Below are positions 1 through 13,900 of a DNA stretch of 64,000 nt, in pieces. The notes beneath the pieces are model-generated. The model did not search any database, was not told the origin of the DNA, and worked only from the letters and a program-made list of their open reading frames with translations. Position 1 is the stretch's first letter, and the number at the start of each line of letters is the position of its first letter. The translations under genes and the position numbers were made by a program. Origin of the DNA: Phoronis australis (taxonomy: Eukaryota; Phoronida; Phoronidae); NCBI GenBank assembly GCA_002633005.1, contig NMRA01000020.1, positions 335,621 through 399,620 on the forward strand, in the 5' to 3' direction.

Positions 1-100
1 TTCCACCTTTTATTGGGCAGACTGATTTTGCTACTTTCCCCTTGTCTAGTTTGCCTAGTTTCCACAGAGGGCTCAGTGCTTACCTCTTGATTTTATCAGG

Positions 101-176
101 TGTTGTTAAAGGGGGTGTTGTTAAAGGGGGTGTTGTTAAAGGGGGTGTTGTTAAAGGGGGGTGTTGTTAAAGGGGT
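101..176 (+). repeat. 15-bp tandem repeat, about 5 copies
   Basis: Unit GTGTTGTTAAAGGGG, with one copy carrying an extra G. Confidence 0.95.
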
Positions 177-818
177 ATTTCTCCCTATAGCGCCTTGGGG
201 TTTAAAACTACCAGGCTCATCTGATCTTGAATTATTCCCAAATGAGGCAAAAACTCCAGTCAAAGCAATGTACACCCACCATTTTCAAATTCACAATTTT
301 ACGATTGACCAACTCTTATCATGCCCAGAATTGTAGGATGACATTTGATTTTCCCAATTTACGCCTGGCCAACCCCAATAAACTCTGGAGCCTTTTCTCC
401 AGTCTTTGCTTAACAGAGCAAAATGCAGGTGGAGTTTACCGATTACTCTCAACTGGATTGTAGTGGGTTGATGTTTGAATTTCATTTAAGGATATGTAGA
501 ACCCTGGACGGATTCCTCAAAACATAGATTAGAAATGGATGATAAAATTTATATGAAACTTTCAGACATTACATGCTTCATGCGATATGTTCTCTAAAAC
601 ACGGTTAGCAATTGTCTGGTTTTTAATATTCCTTTTTGCATGAAGGGCTATCAAAAGAGGGCTTTAATGATCTTCATGGAGAAAGGGAATGATAATTTAG
701 AAAACTGCAAGAATGCGTTTGAGATTTTATCTTGAACATTCAATGCAACTGTGGCTAATTAATATGATAATCTTTTCACCTTTCTTTTTGGTAAATGTTA
801 CTGGAGAGTCAAATTCGT

Positions 819-1124
819 TAGACTTTCTACTTCTAGAATGAATCCACTTTGGTACCTTTACTGAGTGTTTAGACTTTCTACTTCTAGAATGAATCCACTT
901 TGGTACCTTTACTGAGTGTTTAGACTTTCTACTTCTAGAATGAATCCACTTTGGTACCTTTACTGAGTGTTTAGACTTTCTACTTCTAGAATGAATCCAC
1001 TTTGTTACCTTTACTGAGTGTTTAGACTTTCTACTTCTAGAATGAATCCACTTTGGTACCTTTACTGAGTGTTTAGACTTTCTACTTCTAGAATGAATCC
1101 ACTTTGGTACCTTTACTGAGTGTT
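819..1124 (+). repeat. 51-bp minisatellite, 6 copies
   Basis: Units start TAGACTTTCTACTTCTAGAA and end ACCTTTACTGAGTGTT, at 819, 870, 921, 972, 1023 and 1074. Copies are nearly identical; the fourth has G to T in TTTGTTACC. Confidence 0.97.
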
Positions 1125-1856
1125 TAAGTCTGTAGTTGTGTGTATGTTTAGCTTAATACAGACCTGTTGAGTAGATCCAACACAATCTTGATCATATTGT
1201 GTCTGGCTTCAAAATAATATTTTGGTTTGACTATGAACATGGGCTAAGCCATGTTTTCCTCATGGATCATCTTTCAGGTTTGGGGCTGTGGCGCCTTTTT
1301 CAGTCTCCTTACTGAAGTGCACTACGATATCACTAGCAGTTTTTCAATGGCAAAACCATTTAGCATGTTAGCCTGAAGAGCTGTCCGCAAAGAGGTTATT
1401 TTTGCCAGCTGTTAGTTTGTTTCCTCACCACCTGAATCGCCTTTAAGGCCAAACTTGCAAGCAATGATAAACAAAGGGTCTCTGTTTATTGCCCACCTGT
1501 CCTATGAAGCAAGCGGTTTGGCTACAAAAGTGATAGAGAAAATGCCTGCAGTTTTAAGGTAACTCATATTGCCAGCAAAATGCCAGCAAATATGTTAGCG
1601 AAAATGTTTTAGTCGGTTTGTGAACTGGGTATGACATGTTGTTATGGTGCAATCCAGTGGAGGGAGCTGAGATTGAAATTGACATTTTTTGCCTCAAGTG
1701 GCTTTTGAAAGCTTTGAGGTTGTCATCGTTGTAGAACTTGTTAAAAGTGCTCTTTACCCTAATTTGAGCAAACTGATGGGTATTCCCCAGATGTGCATAA
1801 GTGCTGAAGTGTTGTTTGACTGTAGTTCTTAAAAGTCATTCTTTCATGTCTTTCAG

Positions 1857-1966
1857 ACCTGTCAGCCTGTTGTCATTCCTAATGGCGAGTCTTAGCACTG
1901 TACTGGTGCTGCTTGTTGTTGGTGGTGCTCTTTTTTGCCACGTTGCTAGGGGCAATGGTAACATAG
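1857..1966 (+). CDS. Receptor exon 1: short 5' UTR and signal peptide (CDS from 1882)
   Basis: The ATG at 1882 opens MASLSTVLVLLVVGGALFCH, a hydrophobic signal peptide. Translation ends in phase 1 at donor ATAG|GTAAGT (1967). A pyrimidine-rich TTTCAG ending at 1856 looks like an acceptor, so 1857-1881 is probably spliced 5' UTR and a noncoding leader exon lies upstream. The start is chosen because it places the hydrophobic core at once after the methionine; the longer upstream frame from 1801 has no such signature. Confidence 0.85.
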
Positions 1967-4900
1967 GTAAGTTCTTACATGGTATTTTGTGAATCCCTGT
2001 CCAGATACTTACCGTAACAACTATGAGTCTATGAATAATTTCGCGTATGCGTGTGACTCCTGGTTCTACTTGCTTTCAGAAAAAAAACATCTTCAAGGCG
2101 AAAGTTATTGATAGCAGCAGGCAAGCAATTCTGATGATTTATCAGTGCTGTAGTGGGGCGTAGGTGCACGTAGGCATATCCAACCACTTTTGGCATTTGA
2201 ACTTAGGGCCTACGCACCGTAAGAAACGTTATAGTAGGACGTAGGCGCAGTCACCCATCTTTTTACATTATGCATTAAGACTCATCGAAATCAGATGGTC
2301 CCGAGGAAACACCCCATGGGCGACTAAAAATGCTGCCAATATATCGTTTTTGGGCGTTACGCACCTAAATTTTCCTTTATAATTGTGTTTGGGCCTCCTT
2401 CAAAGACTACTTGGAATGCACGCGGACCTTTGCCTTCCTTTTTGTGTGGTTGGGCCCTCTTTCTGCGACATCCTAGATTCGCCACTGCAGACTCGAAGTA
2501 AATACCCACCCGTGAGTCAAAAATAGGCGTACATGTTTGTGAGGTGTTGCGAATGTTCACAGTTTTTCAAAACATTGTCTGATGTAGCTGTATTACACAA
2601 GTTAAAATTGACAAAGTGTTACTTTTATGCTTCCTCTTGTTCACTGGGGAAAAATGAGAAAATAAAAAATAAAATTATGTTTGTCAGCCATACTGTGTCC
2701 TTAATGGTTGAGATATTACCATAATGAAAGTGTGCTTTTATTCAGTTTCAGAGTTGAGCTTCAAACTTTATTTGTGTTGTTGGATGCATTAACACAGTGA
2801 TAGTACAATGTAGCCTTTATACCCTCAGAACAATGTTTGTACCAAGTCCACCTCTATCAGTTCAGTCAACCAGACCAATAGCGGATTTGCAGCGCAGACG
2901 AACTACGCATTGCGCATGTGCGAGTTACTTCCTTCGCGAAGGCTCATGGGATAGCTTGTGGTCAGGCATGTCTTGAGCAGGCTGGATAGTGTGTGCATTT
3001 GGAGTGATTTGCAAACAAAAAACCATGTTTCATTTTTTTGCTTTATAATACCAAGCAAGTCCTCTCTCTCGTTTGTAAACACAGCGTAGCTATGATCAGT
3101 GACCGTGTGACCGAGGGCACGACTGTCGTCATGTTCAGTATTGGGGCTATCGGCGTTGATTTTGAAATCTTCTCCGGTTTCAGACAAGTTGAGAGTTCTT
3201 GGGTTGCTTAACTTTTGTATCTTTCGCCGTGGATATCCTAGAGACGTTAATTTTAAGAGGAAACTCCGTCGGACTGTTGTTCTCATACGTCTTTTTTCCA
3301 CCAGGAAAATATTCGCTGCACACACGATGGCCCCTAGGCAATTACATCACACTGGATGCCGTAGGCATTCAGGGGCGATAGTATATACATCCTCACAAAA
3401 AGTTACTCATTTCAAAAAACAGCAAATAAAATCAAATGAACCATACATATAGGAACACGGAGTTATAATAAGCACATAACACGACTCTGAATACAATTTA
3501 GTCAGCAAAACTTGAAGAAATCGATGAAAATCTGTCACGGTTTGCTCGAGTTTCTCTCAGTTACCGGGTGCCATTTTGAGGAAGTTACGTGAAATAACGC
3601 AGGTTGACGAATAAAAAGTCCAAGGGACACACATCTTACAAGTTTCACCCGATACCTTCTATGCTATTTTACAGGTGCCGTACGCTATTGTCACGCGCTA
3701 GCGTCACGCGCTTCGCTCAGTCTCGCGCTAACCTTTGCCTAACTCATGTAATTCAGTTGACATGATTTGTGGTTATCGCGCACGCGGTGATAAAATTAAC
3801 GGCAACCAAAAAAGTGGAGTTGTAATACTTCGCCAAAGTCATCTTAATTCTCACAACTAAGCTTCATCAAAGATATGTATAGAAGTAGAAAGGACCAATG
3901 ATGAAAGTAAGCGTTTTTCTTAAATGCCTTTAGTTTTAAGTGTAGAATGTATTTTTGACGAGGTGAAAACTCGAAATCGGTAACCCAAATCCGGTCACGG
4001 CCCGTTTACAATACACTGAAGTAACGAAATGAGTACAGAAAGCGAATGGAAGTATTGTAGCCCCTATATGGCCAACCGGTGGGCTACGGGTTGCCTACTA
4101 GATGGCCCCGCGTTGGTTTGAATGCGCTAAATCTCCCCTTACTCCCAACTCTCCTAATGTTGTTTGTCCATTTTTCACGAAGTTCTTGGTTTGCAGGGAA
4201 TACATAAAAACTCAGAGTTTTATCTCTCTTGTTGTTTTTGAAGCAGCCAGGAACACAACAAGTGCATCCGCCGTAAGTTTTCTTCGCGCTGGCTCATACC
4301 GCGTATTATGCTTGTTACTATGGCCGCTTTCGGAATCCTGACCACAGCACCCACAATGCACCATTTTAACCTAATTTCAATATGGCGTCGCTGCAAATCC
4401 GCTATTGACCAAAACATTCTTCAATGTATCCTTTTGATCACACAGTCAATGTATGACCAGAAGAGCCTTTGAGTGATTCTGAGTTTGGCAAATCCTAAGT
4501 ATTTACTCTGAGCTAATAATCATTTGATTCAATATTACACTTCTGTTTAAATGGCAAAGCTCACTGGTTTCAGCACAACTGTTGAATTGTGTCTAACAAT
4601 GAGGCATTATGGGATTTTGTATATAGCACAATGAAGGCAAATGGTATGCAGTAATTCCTCACTTATTTAGCCTACTCTATGGCCCATGAGCACAATTTTT
4701 TTATGTGAAATTTCTAGACAAAACTGAAGATAAAGAACATTTTAGTCCATTACCAGCATGGGTTGTAGTGTGGTTGTCATTGAACAACATTTGTTAAATT
4801 TCCCCTTATTTGCAGTAAGGTTTAATCAATCTTTGTGAATGACTATTTTGGCAATTATTTCTGTGCGGAATATGAGGAGAATCACCTGAGTTGAACTTCA

Positions 4901-7900
4901 ATAACGTAGAACTTCTGAATACTTATGGGTTTCCCTTTTAGTGGCCAGGCAGACGGGCAGCAATGCATGAAAGAACCCTTGAGATTTGTATAAAGATTGC
5001 AGTTTTGTTGAGGAGATTTGAAGAGTTTATGTTTACAGTGCTGTTGGAATGAACGCTGAAGGGAAATCTGTTTTTTGTTAACAGGCATTGTGTTTGTTTT
5101 AGAATGCTAAAAGGTTTTAATACTGTGCACTGTCCTTTTAACTGTCAATATGTTTTTCGTCAACTTTAAAATGTTTTCATTTTCTATTTTAGTATTCAAG
5201 TTGGCATTTGTACCCTAGGCACATTTTCTCAGGGAATCAAAATTCAAATGATTGTTCAAACCATTTATTTAAGCAAGACAATTTATACAAGAAAATTCAT
5301 TTTGCTAAAATGTCTATTTAGAAAAATGCTATAACTCCAGATATAACTCTCTACTTTAGCTTATGGGGTTGTCATTAATTATGCGAAAATAAACTCAACA
5401 AAATTTGTAAAGTTCACCTTGACAACTCTTTGGTGCATTTCTACGGTTAGGACCTAGTCTCACTAATACAATATAGCGAGTATCAAGTTCCCATCTTCAT
5501 GAGATCACTGTATGAGGCAGTGTACAGAGTTATACCCTGTTTTAAGGTATTACTATGACACAAAATGATCGTTGTCAAACAGCCATCTACTCACACAACT
5601 TGAGCGACAAGGCGTCTGTTGTTGACAAGAAAGCGCAGTGGGCAATTGAACATGTCCAGGGATACAAATGACGGGAGCTGTAATTGGTGTCGGAAAGGGG
5701 AAAATGAAGCAAAGTTTGCATATATAGATTGTATATGAAGAGTTTGTTGAAGATTTAGTAGTTATAGTGTAGAGCTAAAAGGCAAAGGAAGTCGGTTAGC
5801 AATGGGGGCAAGCTTGGGTAATGTGGCTGCTTGTGTCATGTCACAGGTTGTGTTTAGATGTATAGGTGACATGGAACGAGATGATTGAGCGTTTGTTGCG
5901 CCACCTGGTGACAGAATTGACACCACAATTGACACCCAGTCATCCCCGTGTGCCTCCTGTTGTGAAAGTTTATTTCCTCACACAACTGAAGGGGGCAGGA
6001 CAGTCAATGGCTTTGGGTCACTGTACACAGAGATCTATGAACAGAGATACCTGCCTCGAATAAATCGTAGCTGAACTGGCAGTTCACGTCAAGGCATGAA
6101 AATACAACAGCAATTGAATGAACTAGCTGCTTTTCTCACCTCGATATGAGCTGTCAGGTCTGCCATCGTTCTCTAGAGACAGACAGCTCAGCTCCTTGCT
6201 TTAAATTTACGGTGACCATTATAGTTGTAAATGTCAAGCCTCTCACCAGAAATGCACGTATTTTTAGCATTGTTGTTTAATCGGTTGTGAATAGCAACTG
6301 ACATCACTAGCCCTCTAGTCAATAAATTTTGTGACAGGTCACAATTTGCATCTTGGTCAAAATCTCAGGTCGCGTTTGTAGAATTCAGGTCGCATTTACA
6401 AATTCCAGCGTATGACATTCATAGTTGTCGATGTTTGAGAGTGAAAAAACTGAGCATCAAGGTTTAAAAAGTGATAAATTTCGATGGAGATCAGCCAGTT
6501 AGAGTAGCATATTTGGAGCTGGCATACAAGTTTTGCCGTCACATTTTTTGCTTCAATGGTAAGTGCCTTGTCTGAAAGCAACCAAAATCGTTTGCACGTC
6601 ATTTAGTGGGGTCCACCGTAGCTCACATGACCAGGAATTTGCAAGTCTTCTAGTTCATGTGAGCTGTCACAAGCCTCAACTTAAATTTCCAAATTTTAAT
6701 ATTTTGCCGCTCGTTTTCTTGAGCTCTGCTGTTTATTCACTGTTTTATGATACTGGAGATACTGAAACCATATTATATGTATTACATTTTACATTCTTGA
6801 GCTCTGCTGTTTATTCACTGTTTTATGATACTGGAGATACTGAAACCATATTATATGTATTACATTTTACATTCTTGACCTCTGCTGTCTATTCACTGTT
6901 TTATGATACTGGAGATACTGAAACCATATTATATGTATTACATTTTACATTCTTGAGCTCTGCTGTTTATTCACTGTTTTATGATACTGGAGATACTGAA
7001 ACCATATTATATGTATTACATTTTACATTCTTGAGCTCTGCTGTCTATTCACTGTTTTATGATACTGGAGATACTGAAACCATATTATATGTATTACATT
7101 TTACATTCTTGACCTCTGCTGTTTATTCACTGTTTTATGATACTGGAGATACTGAAACAATATTATATGTATTACATTTTACATTCTTGAGCTCTGCTGT
7201 CTATTCACTCTTTTATGATACTGGAGATACTGAAACCATATTATATGTATTACATTTTACATTCTTGAGCTCTGCTGTCTATTCACTGTTTTATGATACT
7301 GGAGATACTGAAACCATATTATACATAGTATACATTTTACATTTCAGATAACTACTTCACTGTGAAGGGGGGCTACATCTGGATAAACTGCACTCTAGAT
7401 AGCAGCTCCTACATCCGTTATGAGAGTGCAAGAGACTCCACTTACTACGTTTTATTTTTCATTGATGGGGGATCATCAGTCCCATTGCCATCTGGCTGGG
7501 CCGTGTTCAATACAAAACGTGTGCGCATACAGGCGTCCAAGTGGGAAAGTGCAGGAGAGTACTCTTGTACCAGCGGCCGTAAAACGCAACGTTTTTATTA
7601 CTCAATCATCAGTGAGTATCGTTTTGACACAAGCGTTAAAAGTTGTTAAACATTTATTTCTTTTTCAGCTTGCCAAATTTCATTGTCGAGCATGTGAACG
7701 CCAAATGTTCTTGGAGACTCAACTTGAAAATTGACCAATCACATCATGTTAAATTGGAAATTCAACTCCAGACTTGGCGCGCAAAATTCATTAATTTTTG
7801 GGTCGAGATATGCGTAAAGTTTTGGTTGTTGACATATTGTGTTTTTATGTGATTTGGACTTCAAGGCAGTAATTAGCTAGTACCTCCATCTAGTGTTCAT

Positions 7901-10900
7901 CAGCTGGTCGCTTCCTCTAGACGTGTTTATTGACTAGTTCTCCATCCAATACTCATCAAGTAATCACTCTATCTACTGTTGATTGGTTAGCAGCTCCATC
8001 TTGTGTTAATCAGCTAACAGCTCTATCTAGTGTTTGTTGACTGAGTTGTTCATCAGCTCCTGTAGCTCCATTTAGTGTTCATCAGCTTGCATAACTCCAT
8101 CTAGTGGTCAGTCACTGAACCTGCAAATTATTGTTGGGTTGAACGCCGTATTTCTTCGGGCGCATGAATTGAGTTAATTGCTTATTAAGTTTAGTCTTAG
8201 TCAACAATGCTCAGTTCTTGCTGTTTAAGTAAGGTAGGGTTGAGACAAATTTTCAGCGTTACATAGCCTAATCCAATGTTTTTGGCATAAAAATTTGCTG
8301 CAGGCGAGTGCATTGTGTCATTAAATTCTGCGTTTCAGGTCCTGCAGTCATCCATGGCAGGGAGACCTCCGTGTTAACAGTCAGGACTACTACTAGTTCA
8401 ATGCTCACCTGCAGTTCCGCCGTGAGATTAGGTAACCTCGGGCAGACCTTGCCAACAATTACGTGGATGCTGCCCTCTGGTGAGGAGGCCGGGGCTCAAG
8501 GTGTTGAAACAGTTGCAAACAACCTAAAGAATGTGTCGAGTCGCCTGGACAAACGGTTTAGCCAGGAAGATGATCAGAAGGAGATCACATGTCGTGTCAT
8601 GGCTGACAATAAAGTTGTGCAGGAAACCAAGGCAACACTGAATGTTTTATGTAAGTGTTTGTGTTAGTGTTTAGCTCATCCTTTATAATTCAAAGTTCAA
8701 GTTAAATATTAGCTTTTCTATTAAACTAATATACAATGTTCTTTTTCGTCATATATACCACACGGAGTGGTGGAAAGATGGTGTTTTGATCAAATTTGTC
8801 AATAACGATTGAAAATTCTACCCCATGGTTAGCAGAGGCTGTGCTATGTATCTGTAAAAAAAATCAAGACAATACATGATGACGTTTTATTTTGTGCAAC
8901 ACAGTTGCTTACGTTTGAAAGACAGTGAGGGTAAAACTTGCATTGGACAGATCAAATTCGAGAACTATGAAAAAGTTAGATAAAACATAATTTTGTTTAA
9001 TATCTTTGTATGAATGAACTGAAGAATTATTGGGCATACTTGATACGAAAAAATTGTCTCTGTAATTAATTTCCTGGTTTTGACTCCAGGTGTTTGTTTG
9101 TACACTCCAAATTAATTCCCGTGTTCGTTTTGTGTTCCAACTTCCTATAGCTGTGGGCGTAGTTGAACCATTCAAACAGACATTTAACCTTTAGTTTAAT
9201 GCTGATGTGCATGTAACAGACACTCAGGTAAACACACAATGTTGGTTTTAGAAATTAAGCATTAAGTCTGCTCTACTTGCCTCATCTGGAGTGTCACCAA
9301 TTCTTCCTGACCAACATTATGCAAGTTATAATGGCAGTTTGGCTCAAACTATAACGGTATTCTAATGTTTTCGATATAGATGCTTGACTGGATAATATTA
9401 CAGAACTCATTGTGTTGAGTTGTAAGCCATTTCAGTCGACCCAACGTGACTCATGTCAGTAGTTGAGATGAGGCGAGTTGAGTCGAGTCGCATAGTGTGC
9501 GCCAGACTTCAAGTTTATGTCATCTTTGTTTCAACTGACAACTGTTGTCAGTGCACGAAGCATCTGCAGAAAGAGATGGACAACTTTGTGCACTGTTGGT
9601 GCAAATGAATTGCACATGAAACGATATTAACCTAGTAATTTCTAAAACAAATTTGGGCATCTTTAAAATATTTTTGTTTCCCCTTGTTTTACCATCACTC
9701 TTCAGAGGTGGGTAGGCTCCCATGTAAAATATTGTATTTTTACTTGTCTTCTTTTGGTAGTCTTATTTTGTTGCCAAAATATTTTGTTTTTACAATTTAA
9801 AAACTGTTCAATTGCGAATAAAAAGTTTTGAGTCATGCACATACTATATGGTTGGTTGCAGTGGACGAAAACAGTCTTGATATTTTTACAGGATTTTCTT
9901 ATCACATTTGTATGTTTAAGTGGTTCAGTCTTTTACTGTCTTCTGACATTGAGGCTTCTCCTCTGGCTGTGTTAACTGAGTATGACGACACATTTTCGAT
10001 GTGCAATAGGATAATGTGGTGATATAATACTAGTTTTGAAGTGTCCCCTTATGGCATCATCTACTCTTGACTTTAATTTCCAACTAAACCTTTCTTGTTT
10101 AGTCTGGCTTCAGCTTACTTTCTTTTGGCAAATTCTTGACGCCATGTATAACATTATTGTTGTCAAAAATCTTCATTTTAAGGAAGTATTGTAACCTTTT
10201 TTAAAACGGGTAATAAAATCTTTTTATATTAATCGCACTAATGGACTGCGTGGATCTCGATTTTGCTTCTTTTACTTGATTTTCTAAGTACATCGTGCAA
10301 AACTAGATTATAGTTTTGAAGAACTTGATCTGAAATTCGGCTAGTAGTGCAGATCATTGAGATGTGCTCAAGGGTCATGTTTCCTGGCTCAACAGCTATT
10401 TTGTGATAGCTTTGCCAATGTACAAAGTCATTCCTTCCGGAGATGTACCCAAATTTTTGCCCAGGACTTCTCTGGAAATTAATTAGTCCACACCCTTTGG
10501 CAATTTTCAAGTTTATACACCATGTTATCTTGTACATCCTGTGTAACTTCTGCCTTATTCTTGTCTGACTTAACATCTTATTAAAAATTAACTATAATTT
10601 TCATGTTGTATGTCCCTGCTAATGGGTTCATTATGTAATCCTGCTTTTCCCACTTGTAGAACGGGATAGGTACGTATGTATATTTGTATTGTTGTATTTC
10701 ATAGCGTTGTTGTATTTCATTGCATTGTTGTATTTTGTCGTTTTGTGTTTTACTGGTTATTTATTCTCTACAGTCTGTTGAAGTTCTTCTTTTCATTTCT
10801 TTGAATGCCACGCTGTCTTGTTCTAAATATGCCGCATCTTAAAATGCAGCGAGACGAATCTTCTTCAGAATATTTATCAAAAATTTTGTTTTAAGACAGA

Positions 10901-13900
10901 GACTACAATTAACATTAAATTGGTCTCTGAGTTTTTTCAGTTGATGACATTTAGAACCCTGTGCACATCATCTGAGGTCAAATTGAAGCAGTGCTAACAC
11001 TTCCTATTAAAATGTATTGTAAAATTGTATGGTTTATTTTTTGCCAATCATAGATGAAACTAGTAGGCCATACAAGGTCGGCTGGCTCCATGGAACGTGG
11101 ACAGCAAAGCCTAAAGTTGGTAGACAATAGTTACGTCACTGCTGTATTGCAGAATTTATTTAAATTTAACCATTGTGTTTTTAATTCCGTAATTGTACTT
11201 GTGATACAAATTTAAATTAGCTTCAACTATTGCACCTTTTTCCATAGATGTTTTCCTATTTCATGCAATTTGAAAGTAATTATAAACTTTTTGAAAATTT
11301 TTATGAAGTGTGCAATTGCAAAGGAGGTTAATGACTGGTGTGCACAATTTTAGTTTTTATGAAGTGTGCAATATTGCAAAGGAGGTTAATGACTGGTGTG
11401 CACAATTTTAGTTTTTATGAAGTGTGCAATTGCAAAGGAGGTTAATGACTGGTGTGCACAATTTTAGTTTTTACGCTTACATCTGTATCTTCGAAGGTCC
11501 TCAACGGATTTTCATAAAATTTGTCAAATAGATGACTGTCTGTTAGTGGGATGACACTACCCTCAGATGCTTTTTTGAAATTTATCAAACCAGTTTATGG
11601 ACATTTTTAATATTTTTAGTTCGCTTTTTGTCTTCTGTTTCTGTATGTGCCAAACCATGCAGAGAATCAGAATGAAAATTGGCAGATGTGTTCCTACTGA
11701 CAAGAACATGACTGTCTTGGTTTTTCAAACGGGTCCAACTACTGTGGTGCCCCCTAGTGACATCTTTTGCTTCTACGACTGTATCTCCTAAACCCTGGCA
11801 ATATGTTTTTGAAATTTTGCAATTGTATTCATATTAACTTGGCGATTTATGGATTCGACTACGGCTGTGATTCATGTTGGTAGTTTGTTTTTTCGCTTGC
11901 CCTTGTATCTTTGGAGTTCTTTGATGGATTTTCATGTAATGGCCATTTTTACGTTAGAAAGTAAACACCACTAAAAGCACACTGTTTGTGGTGCTGTCAT
12001 GGGTTCATTTCAATGCTCTGCATTGCTCTTGTTTAGTGTGCATTTGATGGCGATTTTAATTAAAATTACGACCGTTCCCTAATAACGATATGAAGATGTA
12101 ACTGAAAATTTTGCTTCTGAATAATAAAAGCTATTTAGGAAGCACTTTGAAACTAGTTTTTCACCCTTTGGTGTCAAAATTCTAGAACGTTCTATTTCAA
12201 AGCACTGTAGTGTCTGCTCATCATTTGTGCAGATGCCTATGGATGAAACTGTTTTATCTCTGTCATGAGGATTTGTTATAATGTTCTTTTTTCATTGTTA
12301 TTTATTTCAACTACTGTACAGTTCTGCAACACCTGGGATTTTGCTGAATATCTACGGTATCATTAGAATATCTAATCATTAGGTCTTTGGCTTATTGCCA
12401 GCCTAACTTTCACTGAAAATTTCACTGAAATGAACTCAAAATCTGATTATCTTCTTCTATGCTTATTTTCCGGATGTACAAAAACTTTTTTCTGTGAAAA
12501 CTGTGTCAAACATGCCGGAGATCCTTGTGCCCACATCCAACAGTGACATTGCAAGCACTGGTTATTATTCAGTACGTATGTACCACCAATTGGACGGGGA
12601 AGCTCTCAAGGAAAAATAAGTTTGTACACTTATGTTAGAGAAAACACTGTAACCCTCATGTGAGGTTTTATTACCGGAACATGCTGGTTTGAAAGCAAAC
12701 ACCATTTTGTGATAATGGATGAAGATTTTCTGACGATTATGTTGTAAATACCGTCTTTCAATTAAATCCAAAGCAGCGATTTGTTTCATGAAAGTGACTT
12801 TATAACACAGAAATTTGGTCTTATGCTCCACACAACCTTTTGAAAAATAATTAAATCTCACTTAAACAAAAATGTAAAGTCACTGAGTATATGCACTTTA
12901 CTGCTAGATATTTAGATAATTTCAGTAAGTTGTATCTACATCGTGATGCACTCATAATTACTTGGATAAACTTTTTTTCAGCATCTGTGAAGTGGGAATG
13001 TAAGAACAAATTTCTATTTCATAAGACAGACTACTGAAGTTGTCAAATTACCTTTTGGGTTATGTACTAACTACCGTATATACCCTTTCTTGCTCAGATT
13101 AGAGTATATATATTGATGCATGTGGAGAAAATGGACAATTGGTTAAATATTGTTTAAGGCTATGCTCAGACATAATGGAGTAGGTTATTGACCCTGGTCT
13201 TGAGTCATAGCTTCTAATAGTCCAACACTAACTCCTGTAATCTCAGTAAAAATAATAAAGAAGCCAGTTTTATTGGCAGGAGTAGTCTAAAAGTTGTGCT
13301 TTAGCTTTACCAGGGCAGGTTTTAGGCACCAAGATGGCGGTGAGCCACCCACAGAGTTGCTGTGTGATCTCAGTGTTGTGGTGAACTGCTCATCTATTTT
13401 GGTCTCTTGCCCAATTCCTGGGATTCCATTGTATTGCAAGGCACATTTCTGATGAAATTCACAGTACATTGTGATATTGCCAATATTAACATAACTGCCA
13501 ACTCACTCAGTCTCAACCGACCCTTATTCATAATATTAGTCCTGTTTATTTCTGAGCATATTGATAAGTGAGAGTTACTTCAGCCAGTATTACCAGCATG
13601 ACGATATCAAGAATTAATGAGCAGAATCTTATTACTAGTTTCATGCCTTCATTTCCAGTCTACTAATATTTACACCCAGTAATGTGAAACTTTTGTTTAT
13701 TTTGTGCTTAAATGTGTGGATCATCTTCCTCAAAATGGGGGTGGGGGCTGAGATCCTGTTAAAATGCTCCTTGGAAATGATAACAAATGATGACATGCCA
13801 ATATTTGAAAATTAGCTTTGTCGAGCTATCTTATGAGTAAGAAATGAGGCGTGACTCGGTTGCATTTAAATCTGTTTTGTCGATGTCAAGTTTTTCCTTA

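Larger units (their letters stand above)
1..1856. other. Upstream region of the receptor gene
   Basis: Contains the 15-bp and 51-bp tandem arrays and no supported exon. A noncoding first exon and promoter of the receptor may lie here or upstream, but I cannot place them. Confidence 0.4.
2876..4407 (-). mobile_element. DNA-transposon remnant with 19-bp terminal inverted repeats and THAP fragment
   Basis: CAATAGCGGATTTGCAGCG at 2876-2894 is repeated exactly inverted at 4389-4407, defining a 1532-bp element in receptor intron 1. Target duplication is unclear: flanks share only a possible 2-bp AC. Inside, on the minus strand, are a THAP segment (about 4266-4085) and a linker-like frame (3325-2903). 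A GC-rich middle (CGCGCTAGCGTCACGCG near 3700) differs from the surrounding AT-rich intron. Confidence 0.75.

Noticed and set aside
819-1124. CRISPR-like array
   Set aside because: The 51-bp units are contiguous with no unique spacers, in animal DNA.
6563-7351. 262-codon frame with eight 26-residue repeats
   Set aside because: It is the 78-bp minisatellite read through; it ends in TAA exactly at the exon 2 acceptor and is not in the exon 2 frame.
10238-10576. 112-codon minus-strand frame in intron 3
   Set aside because: No recognised motif and no splice context; could be an old transposon fragment but cannot be supported.
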